Shown here in pieces: positions 17,601-23,499 of a stretch of 64,000 bases of DNA. Position numbers and translations under genes: made by a program. This stretch comes from Lutraria lutraria. Its lineage: Eukaryota > Mollusca > Bivalvia > Venerida > Mactridae. A model generated the notes under the pieces. It ran no database searches. It was not told where the DNA came from and saw nothing but the letters and a program-made list of their open reading frames with translations. The stretch spans positions 9,834,416 through 9,898,415 of the forward strand of contig OZ026844.1 in NCBI GenBank assembly GCA_964023205.1, read 5' to 3'. The first letter of the stretch is position 1. Each line of letters starts with the position of its first letter.

Positions 17601-18435
17601 GGTGAAAGATATGAATCACACGACTTTTTTCAGTCAGAGCAGGTGGTTTGAATAACAATTCACTTCCATAATGTTGTGGATGGATTTTAATCACGTAGCT
17701 GGGATAGAGATAGTCCTGTAGTTTTTGGTATTCTTCTATACCGCACGACTGATCCGATGAAATACCCACTTGCTTTAATAATGCTTCAGCTTCGTATTTT
17801 TGAAGATTTTTCTTAGACTGGCGTATAAGATGCCATCGTTTTTTCCATTCTGGGGTTTGATTTTCATGTACTTTACACCGTCCTACCACAATCGATCTAG
17901 CTAAACACATAGAGTCCTTACTATTGTCAATACACACAACACTTGTCTTTGACTTCCGCATACTGGATAAGTTTGGTGCTTTAAACGTTTTCTTTCCGGA
18001 TCCCTGTGGCATAGCAATATGCGTAATTTCCATCTGTGCCGCCCCATCATGAATTTTAAATTGACGGTTACTTTGTGCCACACGTTCAATTTCATCCAAT
18101 AATGTATCTCCACTAATACGAGATGCCCTATTAAACGGAACATGTATTCCAAAGTCCAAATCAGGATGTAGAATAGATACTCGAACTCGATCATTCGACT
18201 TCACTTCACATCTCTTGTAGAGTTGATCCATCATATCATTAAACAACCTGTTTGTAAATTCAAACGATTGATTATACGGTTGAAATGTCACATCATATAC
18301 TTTGGATTGAGTCTTAAATTTTCTTGACTTTCTTTCCATGCGTGACTGTATGTCATAATAGTCGCGCACAGGCTCAACCTTACTTCGTTTAGTTGGAGGT
18401 TCATCCTCACCACTAGTACTGTCGGTATCTGACAT
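14644..18435 (-). CDS. Protein-primed-type DNA polymerase B (1263 aa)
   Basis: Replicative polymerase of the element. The start is ATG 18435; the open frame to 18489 begins with GTG and a TATA box lies just upstream of 18435. Exonuclease motifs: DFE at 424-426 (FIFFDFECRF), Exo II around Asn498/Asp503 (AHNAQGYDAQF), Exo III Tyr622/Asp626. Polymerase motifs: A at 846-852 (DICSLYP), B with Lys1025 and Asn1029 (KTMLNCLWG), C Asp1124/Asp1126 (YFDTDS). N-terminal to these are Cys/His-rich zinc ribbons (about 299-403) and a segment with Cys177 (DSMCLARSI) and His282 (NHYDCIVSI) that resembles an OTU protease site. Residues about 725-752 (DGY...EFMGCWYHGCPTC) resemble a Vsr-like nuclease insertion. 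Confidence 0.96.
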   Translation of the reverse strand: MSDTDSTSGEDEPPTKRSKVEPVRDYYDIQSRMERKSRKFKTQSKVYDVTFQPYNQSFEFTNRLFNDMMDQLYKRCEVKSNDRVRVSILHPDLDFGIHVPFNRASRISGDTLLDEIERVAQSNRQFKIHDGAAQMEITHIAMPQGSGKKTFKAPNLSSMRKSKTSVVCIDNSKDSMCLARSIVVGRCKVHENQTPEWKKRWHLIRQSKKNLQKYEAEALLKQVGISSDQSCGIEEYQKLQDYLYPSYVIKIHPQHYGSELLFKPPALTEKSRVIHIFHHDNHYDCIVSITGFLGRSYYCEWCDISYDHREGHQCSHICQCYAHTLCPAGQSIRCPDCRRLFQSQACFDNHKTKTGKQRKTICESVWNCKKCGQKVIETKRSHVCPGTKKCRCCKAIVGPDHDCYIPTYEPPNRKQPEVPFIFFDFECRFDSGEHIPNFCVAQRACGDCMCKSVKAPCEYCEEVNEARQMTFRGENTLQQFCTWLFLPTHRGSTVIAHNAQGYDAQFILRYVVTQGTAKPQLIMNGSKIIQLRVHGIRMIDSLSFLSMPLSGFPNTFGLTELAKGWFPFYANTLEYQDYVGPYLPLHFYKPDSMKPERREEFLTWYNERKGDVFDFQKEMEKYCQSDVDILRRGCGEFRQQLLESDQIDPFTEATTLAQVCNKAWRKNSMPPHSLAVISDAGYPNKTRYSMKGIRWLQMMAVTEEIHIRHALNNKGEVKIGPYYVDGYCQETNTVYEFMGCWYHGCPTCFPNRSTINPYTLRSMQQAYHDTYKRLESLKEQGYPVVVMWECEFDQRCQKDPAYKTRVERFYHGQEPIQPREALFGGRTNAVRLYHEVDNDQEIKYVDICSLYPYVNKYRSYPIGHPVIMSQEQIDQQHIEKYKGLIKCRVLPPQDLWMPVLPIHCNSKMVFTLCRTCAEKEMDYCTHSPYERFLYGTWTHVELAKAIALGYQVSKVYHVWHWDEWSTDVYRQYIDKYLKMKQEASGYPPGVDTEEAQDKFKQDYFEAEGIRLQQVEKNPGKRAFAKTMLNCLWGKNAQTNLLPKTEYVHRLDQFYGILNDPKKSVKYAECFDHDEFMLMNYTDESDKADPHSSANPVVASFVTAYARLELYKVLEPLGKRVLYFDTDSCMYIHDPDGYNVPIISSRLGKWTDEVPKGRIVRYVALGPKNYGYEYIENGELHQNCKVKGITLDYNATQQVNFNTMVDCVKDRHHYSTVVEYASRIKRHKDRTVTSEKQVKTFRSVYTKRIVVENHMTVPYGYLHD

Positions 18436-18463
18436 GATTATGATCTTAGAACTTCTCCGCCGT

Positions 18464-18514
18464 TTTTTATACTTCGGGTTCAAGGTCACAACGTTCCTCA
18501 GACACTCTATAAAA
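18464..18514. promoter_or_regulatory. Divergent promoter between polymerase and zinc-knuckle genes
   Basis: TATAAAAA on the minus strand (18464-18471) is 29-36 nt upstream of the polymerase ATG at 18435. TATAAAA on the plus strand (18508-18514) is 35-41 nt upstream of the ATG at 18549. Between them lies TCAAGGTCA (18480-18488), a monomeric nuclear-receptor (FTZ-F1/NR5A or ERR) consensus. Confidence 0.7.
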
Positions 18515-18548
18515 GACGTACGCTCCGTCCGTTTTTTATCATTTCAAC

Positions 18549-18899
18549 ATGAGCGATCCTAAAATGAACCAAGTTGAAGAGAACCGAGATCAAACTTTGA
18601 TGTATTCATTAAAGAAAAAAATTAAAGAGCTCAACAACTTAGCGGATCAGCTCTGTGGACAGAAAAATGTAACATGGGATCATATCAAGTGTTATCGTTG
18701 TGGAAAGAAAGGACATTATTCTACAAGCTGTACGGAACCCTTCAACAATGAATGTTTTTATTGTCATGAACAAGGACATTTCATCGCAGACTGTCCTAAG
18801 AAACAAGGTGAACAGGTCGATCTACAGGACGCAGAACAGAGTAAGAAAAAACGTAAATACAAAAAGAATCCAACAAAAACTGTGAGTGACTTTGTGTAA
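18549..18899 (+). CDS. Double CCHC zinc-knuckle protein (116 aa)
   Basis: Small nucleic-acid-binding protein of the element, transcribed away from the polymerase gene. A charged N-terminal helix (residues 1-40) precedes two canonical CX2CX4HX4C knuckles: CYRCGKKGHYSTSC and CFYCHEQGHFIADC. The tail is Lys-rich (KKKRKYKKNP), a likely nuclear signal. Retroviral nucleocapsids and CNBP share this fold; here it may bind single-stranded DNA or RNA during replication. It has its own TATA box. An AATAAA signal follows at about 18990, so unlike its neighbours it does not use a stem-loop. Confidence 0.85.
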   Translation: MSDPKMNQVEENRDQTLMYSLKKKIKELNNLADQLCGQKNVTWDHIKCYRCGKKGHYSTSCTEPFNNECFYCHEQGHFIADCPKKQGEQVDLQDAEQSKKKRKYKKNPTKTVSDFV

Positions 18900-18989
18900 T
18901 CCAGACAATGTGTTGGACAATGTGTATAAGTTGGAGACTAAGTGAGTTGTATTGTGTTGTACTTTGTTGTACTTTATAAATGTTTTCAA

Positions 18990-18995
18990 AAATAA
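18990..18995 (+). terminator. Poly(A) signal AATAAA of the zinc-knuckle gene
   Basis: AATAAA (about 18990-18995) within CAAAAATAAAATG, about 90 nt after the stop codon. Confidence 0.55.
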
Positions 18996-19057
18996 AATGA
19001 TAGACAATGTAATATGCTTTTGTCTTTGCTTGAGATATAAAACGAATCTAACACATA

Positions 19058-19077
19058 TGGTGGCCCTAATAAGGGCC
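19058..19077 (-). terminator. Histone-type 3' stem-loop of the LYPDL gene
   Basis: On the minus strand, GGCCCT-TATT-AGGGCC (19077-19062) is followed by ACCA (19061-19058). It starts 10 nt after the stop of the 74-aa gene and is preceded by CCAAC as in the TIR copies. The loop is UAUU instead of UUUC. A weaker purine tract (CAAGCAAAGACAAAAG) lies about 30 nt further on. Confidence 0.7.
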
Positions 19078-19087
19078 GTTGGGTAAT

Positions 19088-19312
19088 TTATTGCATTTCT
19101 GCAAGAAATAGGTATCGCCAATAGTTGGCTCTCAAATCCTCATCATAAAAGATGGCAAGGTCAGGGTATAAATTACCCATCTTGACATCCATCTTCACTT
19201 CTACACATGCATCTTGGAATTCAGACAAGTCTGGGTACAAATTACCCATCTTGACCACCCAAACATCTTCTTGTTCAGGTTCATCAGAAGAACTTTTCAA
19301 GCAGTTGCCCAT
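19088..19312 (-). CDS. Putatively myristoylated protein with two LYPDL late-domain motifs (74 aa)
   Basis: Not a family I recognise, but the motifs are clear. The N-terminus MGNCLKSSS fits the N-myristoylation consensus (Gly2, Ser at about 7) with Cys4 placed for palmitoylation, so the protein is probably membrane-anchored. An internal duplication of 24 residues gives KMGNLYPDL twice, with LYPDL at 25-29 and 49-53. LYPxL is the known ALIX-binding late-domain motif that draws ESCRT machinery to budding sites. The gene is divergent from the coiled-coil gene at 19547 across a CCAAT-box array, and ends 10 nt before a histone-type stem-loop. ESCRT-dependent egress is a hypothesis. Confidence 0.72.
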   Translation of the reverse strand: MGNCLKSSSDEPEQEDVWVVKMGNLYPDLSEFQDACVEVKMDVKMGNLYPDLAIFYDEDLRANYWRYLFLAEMQ

Positions 19313-19377
19313 GTTGAATCATGAAACATAAATGAGCTATGGAACATGAGAAAAACACTAACTGACCTAGAAAACAA

Positions 19378-19486
19378 CAGACCAATGAAATGCCAGTAAA
19401 ATAGACCAATGAAATGCCATTAAAATAGACCAATGAAATGCCATTAAAATAGACCAATGAAATACCGTTAAAATGGACCAATCAGA
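19378..19486. promoter_or_regulatory. Five CCAAT boxes in a 24-bp tandem array (divergent promoter)
   Basis: CCAAT starts at 19382, 19406, 19430, 19454 and 19478, exactly 24 bp apart, within units of GACCAATGAAATGCCATTAA type. The array lies between the minus-strand 74-aa gene (ATG 19312) and the plus-strand 107-aa gene (ATG 19547). CCAAT is the NF-Y site. TGACCTTG (19511-19518) lies nearer the plus-strand gene. No TATA box seen. Confidence 0.75.
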
Positions 19487-19546
19487 GTCCTTGTATCATA
19501 TGAGAGTCAGTGACCTTGCCTTGATCTAATTTCATTCTGTATCAAG

Positions 19547-19870
19547 ATGTCGCAACGCACGCTTAACATTATTAAGAGAAAGTATACAACCTTAGGGTTG
19601 TATATTGAACAACTGGAGATGCAGTTGGAAGAGTTGAGGTTGGAGGTGAAGACCCTGAGAGAGGGGAAACAGTTCGCGGAGGAGGTTGTGGTCAGCTCTG
19701 GGGAAGAGGACTGGGGGGATACCCCTCAAGAATCAACCCCAGAGAACTGGGAAGATGAACTGGTAGAGGTTCCTTCGAACCTCTACCAACCTACACCGGA
19801 CCCCAAGGATGTCCAGAAATGGGACAAGTGGTGTCCCGCTTGTATGGGGAGATGCGGTCAACGCCATTAA
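19547..19870 (+). CDS. Coiled-coil acidic protein with C-terminal CxxC motif (107 aa)
   Basis: Function unknown. Residues about 5-45 form a heptad-like coiled coil (YIEQLEMQLEELRLEVKTL). An acidic middle (about 50-75) includes SSGEEDWGD, a good casein-kinase-2 context. The end has WDKWCPACMGRCGQRH with Cys and His spaced for a small zinc site. The layout resembles the leftmost gene of the element, suggesting a related role at both ends. It starts at ATG 19547 after the CCAAT array and stops 20 nt before tandem histone-type stem-loops. A nuclear regulatory protein is one possibility; nothing proves it. Confidence 0.7.
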   Translation: MSQRTLNIIKRKYTTLGLYIEQLEMQLEELRLEVKTLREGKQFAEEVVVSSGEEDWGDTPQESTPENWEDELVEVPSNLYQPTPDPKDVQKWDKWCPACMGRCGQRH

Positions 19871-19889
19871 TCCCCATACAAGCACCAAC

Positions 19890-19927
19890 GGTCCTTTTCA
19901 GGACCACCAACGGCCCTTTTCAGGGCC
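19890..19927 (+). terminator. Tandem histone-type 3' stem-loops of the 107-aa gene
   Basis: GGTCCT-TTTC-AGGACC (19890-19905) with ACCA, then GGCCCT-TTTC-AGGGCC (19912-19927) followed by CCCA. CAGAAAGAA (19939-19947) lies 11 nt further on and resembles the purine-rich histone downstream element. Same pair order as in the TIRs, but an internal copy outside them. Confidence 0.8.
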
Positions 19928-20032
19928 CCCATACAATTCAGAAAGAATCACTCTCATATTGTCAATATTTACAGTCCTATCTGATAACACCAAATACAAA
20001 TAGACGGTGTGAGGTAAGTTAAACATTTCCTA

Positions 20033-20364
20033 CAAATATAAGTGATAGTATGATGTGTACAATCATTTTCAACAAATATAAGTGCTGTGATGTACAAAGT
20101 ATTTCCCCCACAAATATAAGTGTTAGTATGTGATGTACAATCATTTTCAACAAATGTCTGCAAATTGCTGTGATAGTATTAAGTGTACAGTCTGCAAAGT
20201 GCTGTGATAGTATAATGTGTACAGTATTCAAATTGCTGTGATAGTATTAAGTGTACAGTGTTCAAATTGCTGTGGTAGTATAATGTGTACAGTATTCAAA
20301 TTGCTGTGATAGTATTAAGTGTACAGTGTTCAAATTGCTGTGATAGTATAATGTGTACAAAGCA
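20033..20364. repeat. Tandem repeats: degenerate 39-42-bp units then six 34-bp units
   Basis: From 20161 six 34-bp units of CAAATTGCTGTGATAGTATT type alternate between ...TTAAGTGTACAG and ...ATAATGTGTACAG, giving a 68-bp higher order. Upstream (20033-20160) are looser units starting CAAATATAAGTG. It lies in the non-coding stretch before the 236-aa gene; enhancer, replication or structural roles are all possible. Confidence 0.8.
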
Positions 20365-20381
20365 TATCTACAATATAACCT

Positions 20382-20530
20382 TGACCTTGACGTGTCAAAC
20401 ACTTGTTCAAAAAAAAACTTGAAGTGTCACACTTGTAAAAACTTGAAGTGTCACACGTATTCAAAAAAACTTCTCACAATTGACCTTGACCTAATAGAAC
20501 ACTGGCGCGTGCAGGCAAAAAGTATAAATA
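20382..20530 (+). promoter_or_regulatory. Promoter of the 236-aa gene
   Basis: TATAAATA at 20523-20530 lies 37 nt upstream of the ATG at 20567. Upstream are TGACCTTGA (reverse TCAAGGTCA) at 20382-20390 and 20481-20489, and a repeated ACTTGAAGTGTCACAC segment at about 20417-20460. Confidence 0.65.
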
Positions 20531-20566
20531 CCCCCCGGCGCAGACACTATTTTTTCATTATCTAGC

Positions 20567-21277
20567 ATGGAGTCCTTCAACATGCCATACGATATATTGA
20601 GAGAAGCACTAGAATCATCTGAGTTAATAGACCCGAATGCGGGTATGCATTACAACCAACAGAAGTACAACCAGCCAAAGTACGGTCAACTACAGTATAG
20701 GCAGCCACAGTACAGCCAATACAGTCAACCACTGTACAACCAATACAGTCAACAGTCCATGGTAGATGTACAGCCTATGGTAGATGTACAGCCGATACAA
20801 CCCATGGTAGATGTACAACCCACTATGACGAATACACAGCCTATGGTAGATGTACAACCCACTATGACGAATACACAGCCTATGGTAGATGTACAACCCC
20901 CTATGACGAATACACAGCCTATGGTAGATGTACAACCCACTATAACGAATACACAGCTTATGGCGAAAACACAGTCTAATACAAAGCCTACAGCGGGATT
21001 GTCTGTTCTACAAGGTATCAAGGAAGAAATGGTACAGATGAATCAAGTCATGCAAGAGATGGTCAGACTCATGAAAAATCAAGAAGTACGGTTTAAGCCA
21101 CAAGAAATGATTGTACCTGTACAGTTTATGTATGATTCAAAGAAACGAAAGCATGAGCATGAGAAAAAGAAACCGGAGCATGACAAAAAGAAACCGGAGA
21201 TGACAGAAACGAAGAAACGAAAACATGATCTTGAGAAACAACCTCGGGGCAAGTATGGTAAAGAAATAAAGAAATAA
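20567..21277 (+). CDS. Repeat-rich basic protein (236 aa), rightmost Polinton gene
   Basis: No known family. Residues 28-62 are Gln/Tyr-rich low complexity (QPKYGQLQYRQPQYSQYS). Residues 65-130 hold 13-residue repeats of QPMVDVQPTMTNT type, four near copies. A predicted helix at about 146-172 includes IKEE, a SUMO consensus. The C-terminus (190-236) is highly basic with SKKRKHE and KKRKHD, likely nuclear signals. Such a disordered, repetitive, nuclear protein might condense with nucleic acid, but this is inference. It has a TATA box and ends 17 nt before the right TIR with its two histone-type stem-loops. Confidence 0.75.
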   Translation: MESFNMPYDILREALESSELIDPNAGMHYNQQKYNQPKYGQLQYRQPQYSQYSQPLYNQYSQQSMVDVQPMVDVQPIQPMVDVQPTMTNTQPMVDVQPTMTNTQPMVDVQPPMTNTQPMVDVQPTITNTQLMAKTQSNTKPTAGLSVLQGIKEEMVQMNQVMQEMVRLMKNQEVRFKPQEMIVPVQFMYDSKKRKHEHEKKKPEHDKKKPEMTETKKRKHDLEKQPRGKYGKEIKK

Positions 21278-21294
21278 AGATCCGACTAACAGCT

Positions 21295-21586
21295 ACCACC
21301 AACGGTCCTTTTCAGGACCACCAACGGCCCTTTTCAGGGCCACCATGTCTTTTCGAAAGAAAATTCTCTCATTGTCTTAGTCTATACACACACACACACA
21401 CACACACAATGGTGCCAGAACATTCCTAAAATTCAATTCATGTTATTTTGAGCACCAAACATTGATTTCCAATTTGTCCCAATTTGTCACAATTGTGTTT
21501 ACTTCTGGCACCGACCTAATTCTATTTACTCTATATTTCTATATGGTGCCAGGAGGTAGGGTGCCAGGGTACCGCCATATACTACT
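21295..21586 (-). repeat. Polinton right terminal inverted repeat (292 bp)
   Basis: Exact reverse complement of 4428-4719 in every part compared. Ends GCCATATACTACT, followed by the TATAAC target copy. Confidence 0.95.
21304..21341 (+). terminator. Tandem histone-type 3' stem-loops, right TIR
   Basis: GGTCCT-TTTC-AGGACC-ACCA (21304-21323) and GGCCCT-TTTC-AGGGCC-ACCA (21326-21345). GAAAGAAAA at 21355-21363 sits where a histone downstream element would. They follow the stop of the 236-aa gene by 26 nt and are the mirror image of the left-TIR pair. Confidence 0.8.
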
Positions 21587-21592
21587 TATAAC
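21587..21592. repeat. Target-site duplication, right copy (TATAAC)
   Basis: Identical to 4422-4427. Confidence 0.95.
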
Positions 21593-22082
21593 ATCAAATG
21601 ATATTACCAAATGCCCTTGTAAAAATTTTTGTATCAAAGTTCATCCAAATTGATAATAATAATATCCAAAATTCAATTATTGAGTCCTCAACTGCAAGCA
21701 ACGGTGGCTACCTAACCACAAAAACCCTTATGAGGGAAATATGGAGGTAAGGGCTCCAGGCTAAACAGTATAGTGGCCTTTAACACTTGGACTCGACACT
21801 GTCTAAACATTTAACATGTCTAATCATATATAATGATCATTTTACATGCATATGAGAACTAAGTTCACAACAATATCGATAAAACTACGCAATATATTTG
21901 AACAAAAACCTTTATCATTGGTTTATCACTAAATTCACATAACACTGCGAACTAGCTGCTCTACCACACGCCCAGAAATTTATTTAAAATGTATAATTTC
22001 AATGGTGAAATGGAAGTAGGAGATTTCATCCTATAAACAGTGATGTGACCGTCACTACCTTGACTCTCATTGTCAATATATC
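21593..22082. other. Ngaro spacer between A2 and the Polinton, no gene seen
   Basis: AT-rich sequence belonging to the A2-B2 interval of the outer retrotransposon. No open frame or motif of note. Confidence 0.5.
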
Positions 22083-22690
22083 ACTAAACATGACTGTGTC
22101 AAGAATCTATTATGTACATAGAAAATATACTTATGTGCACCCACAATTTCACACATCTATGTGCACCCACAATATCACACATATATGTGCACCCACAATA
22201 TCACATATGTAACTGCAATATCATATATATAATGTCATTATCACATATACACACACAATATCACATATATATGTGCACCCACAATATCACATATATATGT
22301 GCACCCACAATATCACTTATGTACCTGCAGTATCACATATATAATGACAATATCACATATATAATGACAATATGACATATACATCAACAATGTGCACCCA
22401 CAATATCACATATGTATGTGCATCCACAATATCACATATGTAACTGCAATATCACATATACAATGCCATTATCACATATACACACACAACATCATATACA
22501 TATGTGCACCCACAATATCACATATATATGCGCACCCATAATATAACATATATATGTGCACCCACAATATCACATATGTAACTGCAATATCATATATATA
22601 ATGACAATATCACATATACAACCACAATATCATATATACAACCACAATATCACATATACAATCACAATATTACATATAAACCAACCGAGT
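22083..22690. repeat. Minisatellite of GTGCACCCACAATATCACAT type
   Basis: About 25-bp units (ATGTGCACCCACAATATCACATAT and variants with ACTGCAATATCACATATAT) repeat with decay across 600 bp. No unique spacers separate the units, so it is not a CRISPR array. Confidence 0.85.
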
Positions 22691-22915
22691 GTATATACAA
22701 GAACAAAATGAATGTAGAACGATCACTTCTCAAGACAAAAAGCACATATTGTCTTAAAAACAATGTTGCATTTCAATCACCACATTGATCATTGAAAACT
22801 AAAAACATTTTGAAAACCACAAAAATTAACTTCAGTATTCGACTATGTGTTAAAAACTACATTACGCAAAACAAATCACATTCTGTATAATATAAATACA
22901 TAATATATAAACGGG

Positions 22916-23081
22916 TAAATAAGACGTTTACTTGTATGCGCTGCCTGGTAGAATGACCACTTACACGTCGTTTCATACTTCACTGACCATCCCATCACGT
23001 GTTTTTATCACCCTTATTAATACGTTACGCGTAAAGACAACCATTTCACGCTATACTATCGAAACGCGTGAAATTTTCAGT
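22916..23081 (-). repeat. Split direct repeat A2
   Basis: A 166-bp direct copy of 26177-26342. It includes an internal inverted pair (TTTCACGC and GCGTGAAA) near 23044-23075. It overlaps B1 by AGT. Confidence 0.85.
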
Positions 23082-23138
23082 CTATGCTATACTCCATAAA
23101 AAAGCAACACTATTTGCGGTTACCAGGCTAGCGTATAG
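23079..23138 (-). repeat. Split direct repeat B1
   Basis: A 60-bp direct copy of 4219-4278; together with A2 it forms the internal B1-A2 junction of the Ngaro-type element. Confidence 0.85.
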
Positions 23139-23499
23139 ATTTAAAAAGATTGGGCTGGAATGAACTATGGAATATATTTTAGAAATAAATAAACATGATT
23201 AACTGACTTGAAATATTCAGATAACGTTGAAAGCATTGCATATCGACATGCTGAGCTCTAGCCCTCTGACATAACTATTTCATTACTGAGGAAATACTTT
23301 TGTTTTTACGAATCTGTAAAGAACAGTGTTTTTCTTATAACATAATATCATTACATCGAACATTTTTGATCTCATCATATCTTATGAATACAGAATAACA
23401 TAAAGAAACATACATAAGTCTCTAACAATCAAAATACCATCTGAATCTTCATATTTGTTACATAACTCTGTCAATGTTTTACTTTTCACTGTATCTTTC

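Larger units (their letters stand above)
4428..21586. mobile_element. Complete Polinton/Maverick (adintovirus-like) element
   Basis: A 17,159-bp self-synthesising DNA transposon or integrated virus. The ends AGT...ACT, the 292-bp inverted repeats and the TATAAC target duplication define it exactly. It has every hallmark gene of the group: protein-primed-type polymerase B, retroviral-type integrase, adenain-like protease, A32-like packaging ATPase, and major and minor jelly-roll capsid proteins. The minus-strand block runs from 18435 to 4723; four accessory genes occupy 18.5-21.3 kb on both strands. Every core frame is open end to end, which with identical TIRs suggests recent insertion and possible activity. 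Whether virions are made cannot be read from sequence. Confidence 0.97.

Noticed and set aside
18436..18489. N-terminal extension of polymerase B
   Set aside because: Would need a GTG start and would overlap its own TATA box; ATG at 18435 is preferred.
19088..19312. Rb-binding LxCxE motif in the LYPDL protein (DACVE)
   Set aside because: The Leu two residues before Cys is missing.
19284..19481. 65-aa minus-strand frame with FNGISLVY repeats
   Set aside because: A translation of the 24-bp CCAAT promoter array; the 74-aa gene starts downstream of it.
20161..20364. CRISPR-like array
   Set aside because: Perfectly contiguous 34-bp units with no spacers.
20690..21021. Minus-strand frames with YIYHRLCIRH-type repeats
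   Set aside because: Shadows of the 13-residue repeats of the plus-strand 236-aa gene.
22083..22690. CRISPR-like array
   Set aside because: Units are contiguous and degenerate with no unique spacers, in a eukaryotic transposon context.
4219..23138. The 60-bp direct repeats as Polinton termini or a larger Polinton boundary
   Set aside because: They lie outside the TATAAC target duplication and are direct, not inverted. They fit B1 and B2 of the surrounding Ngaro-type element.
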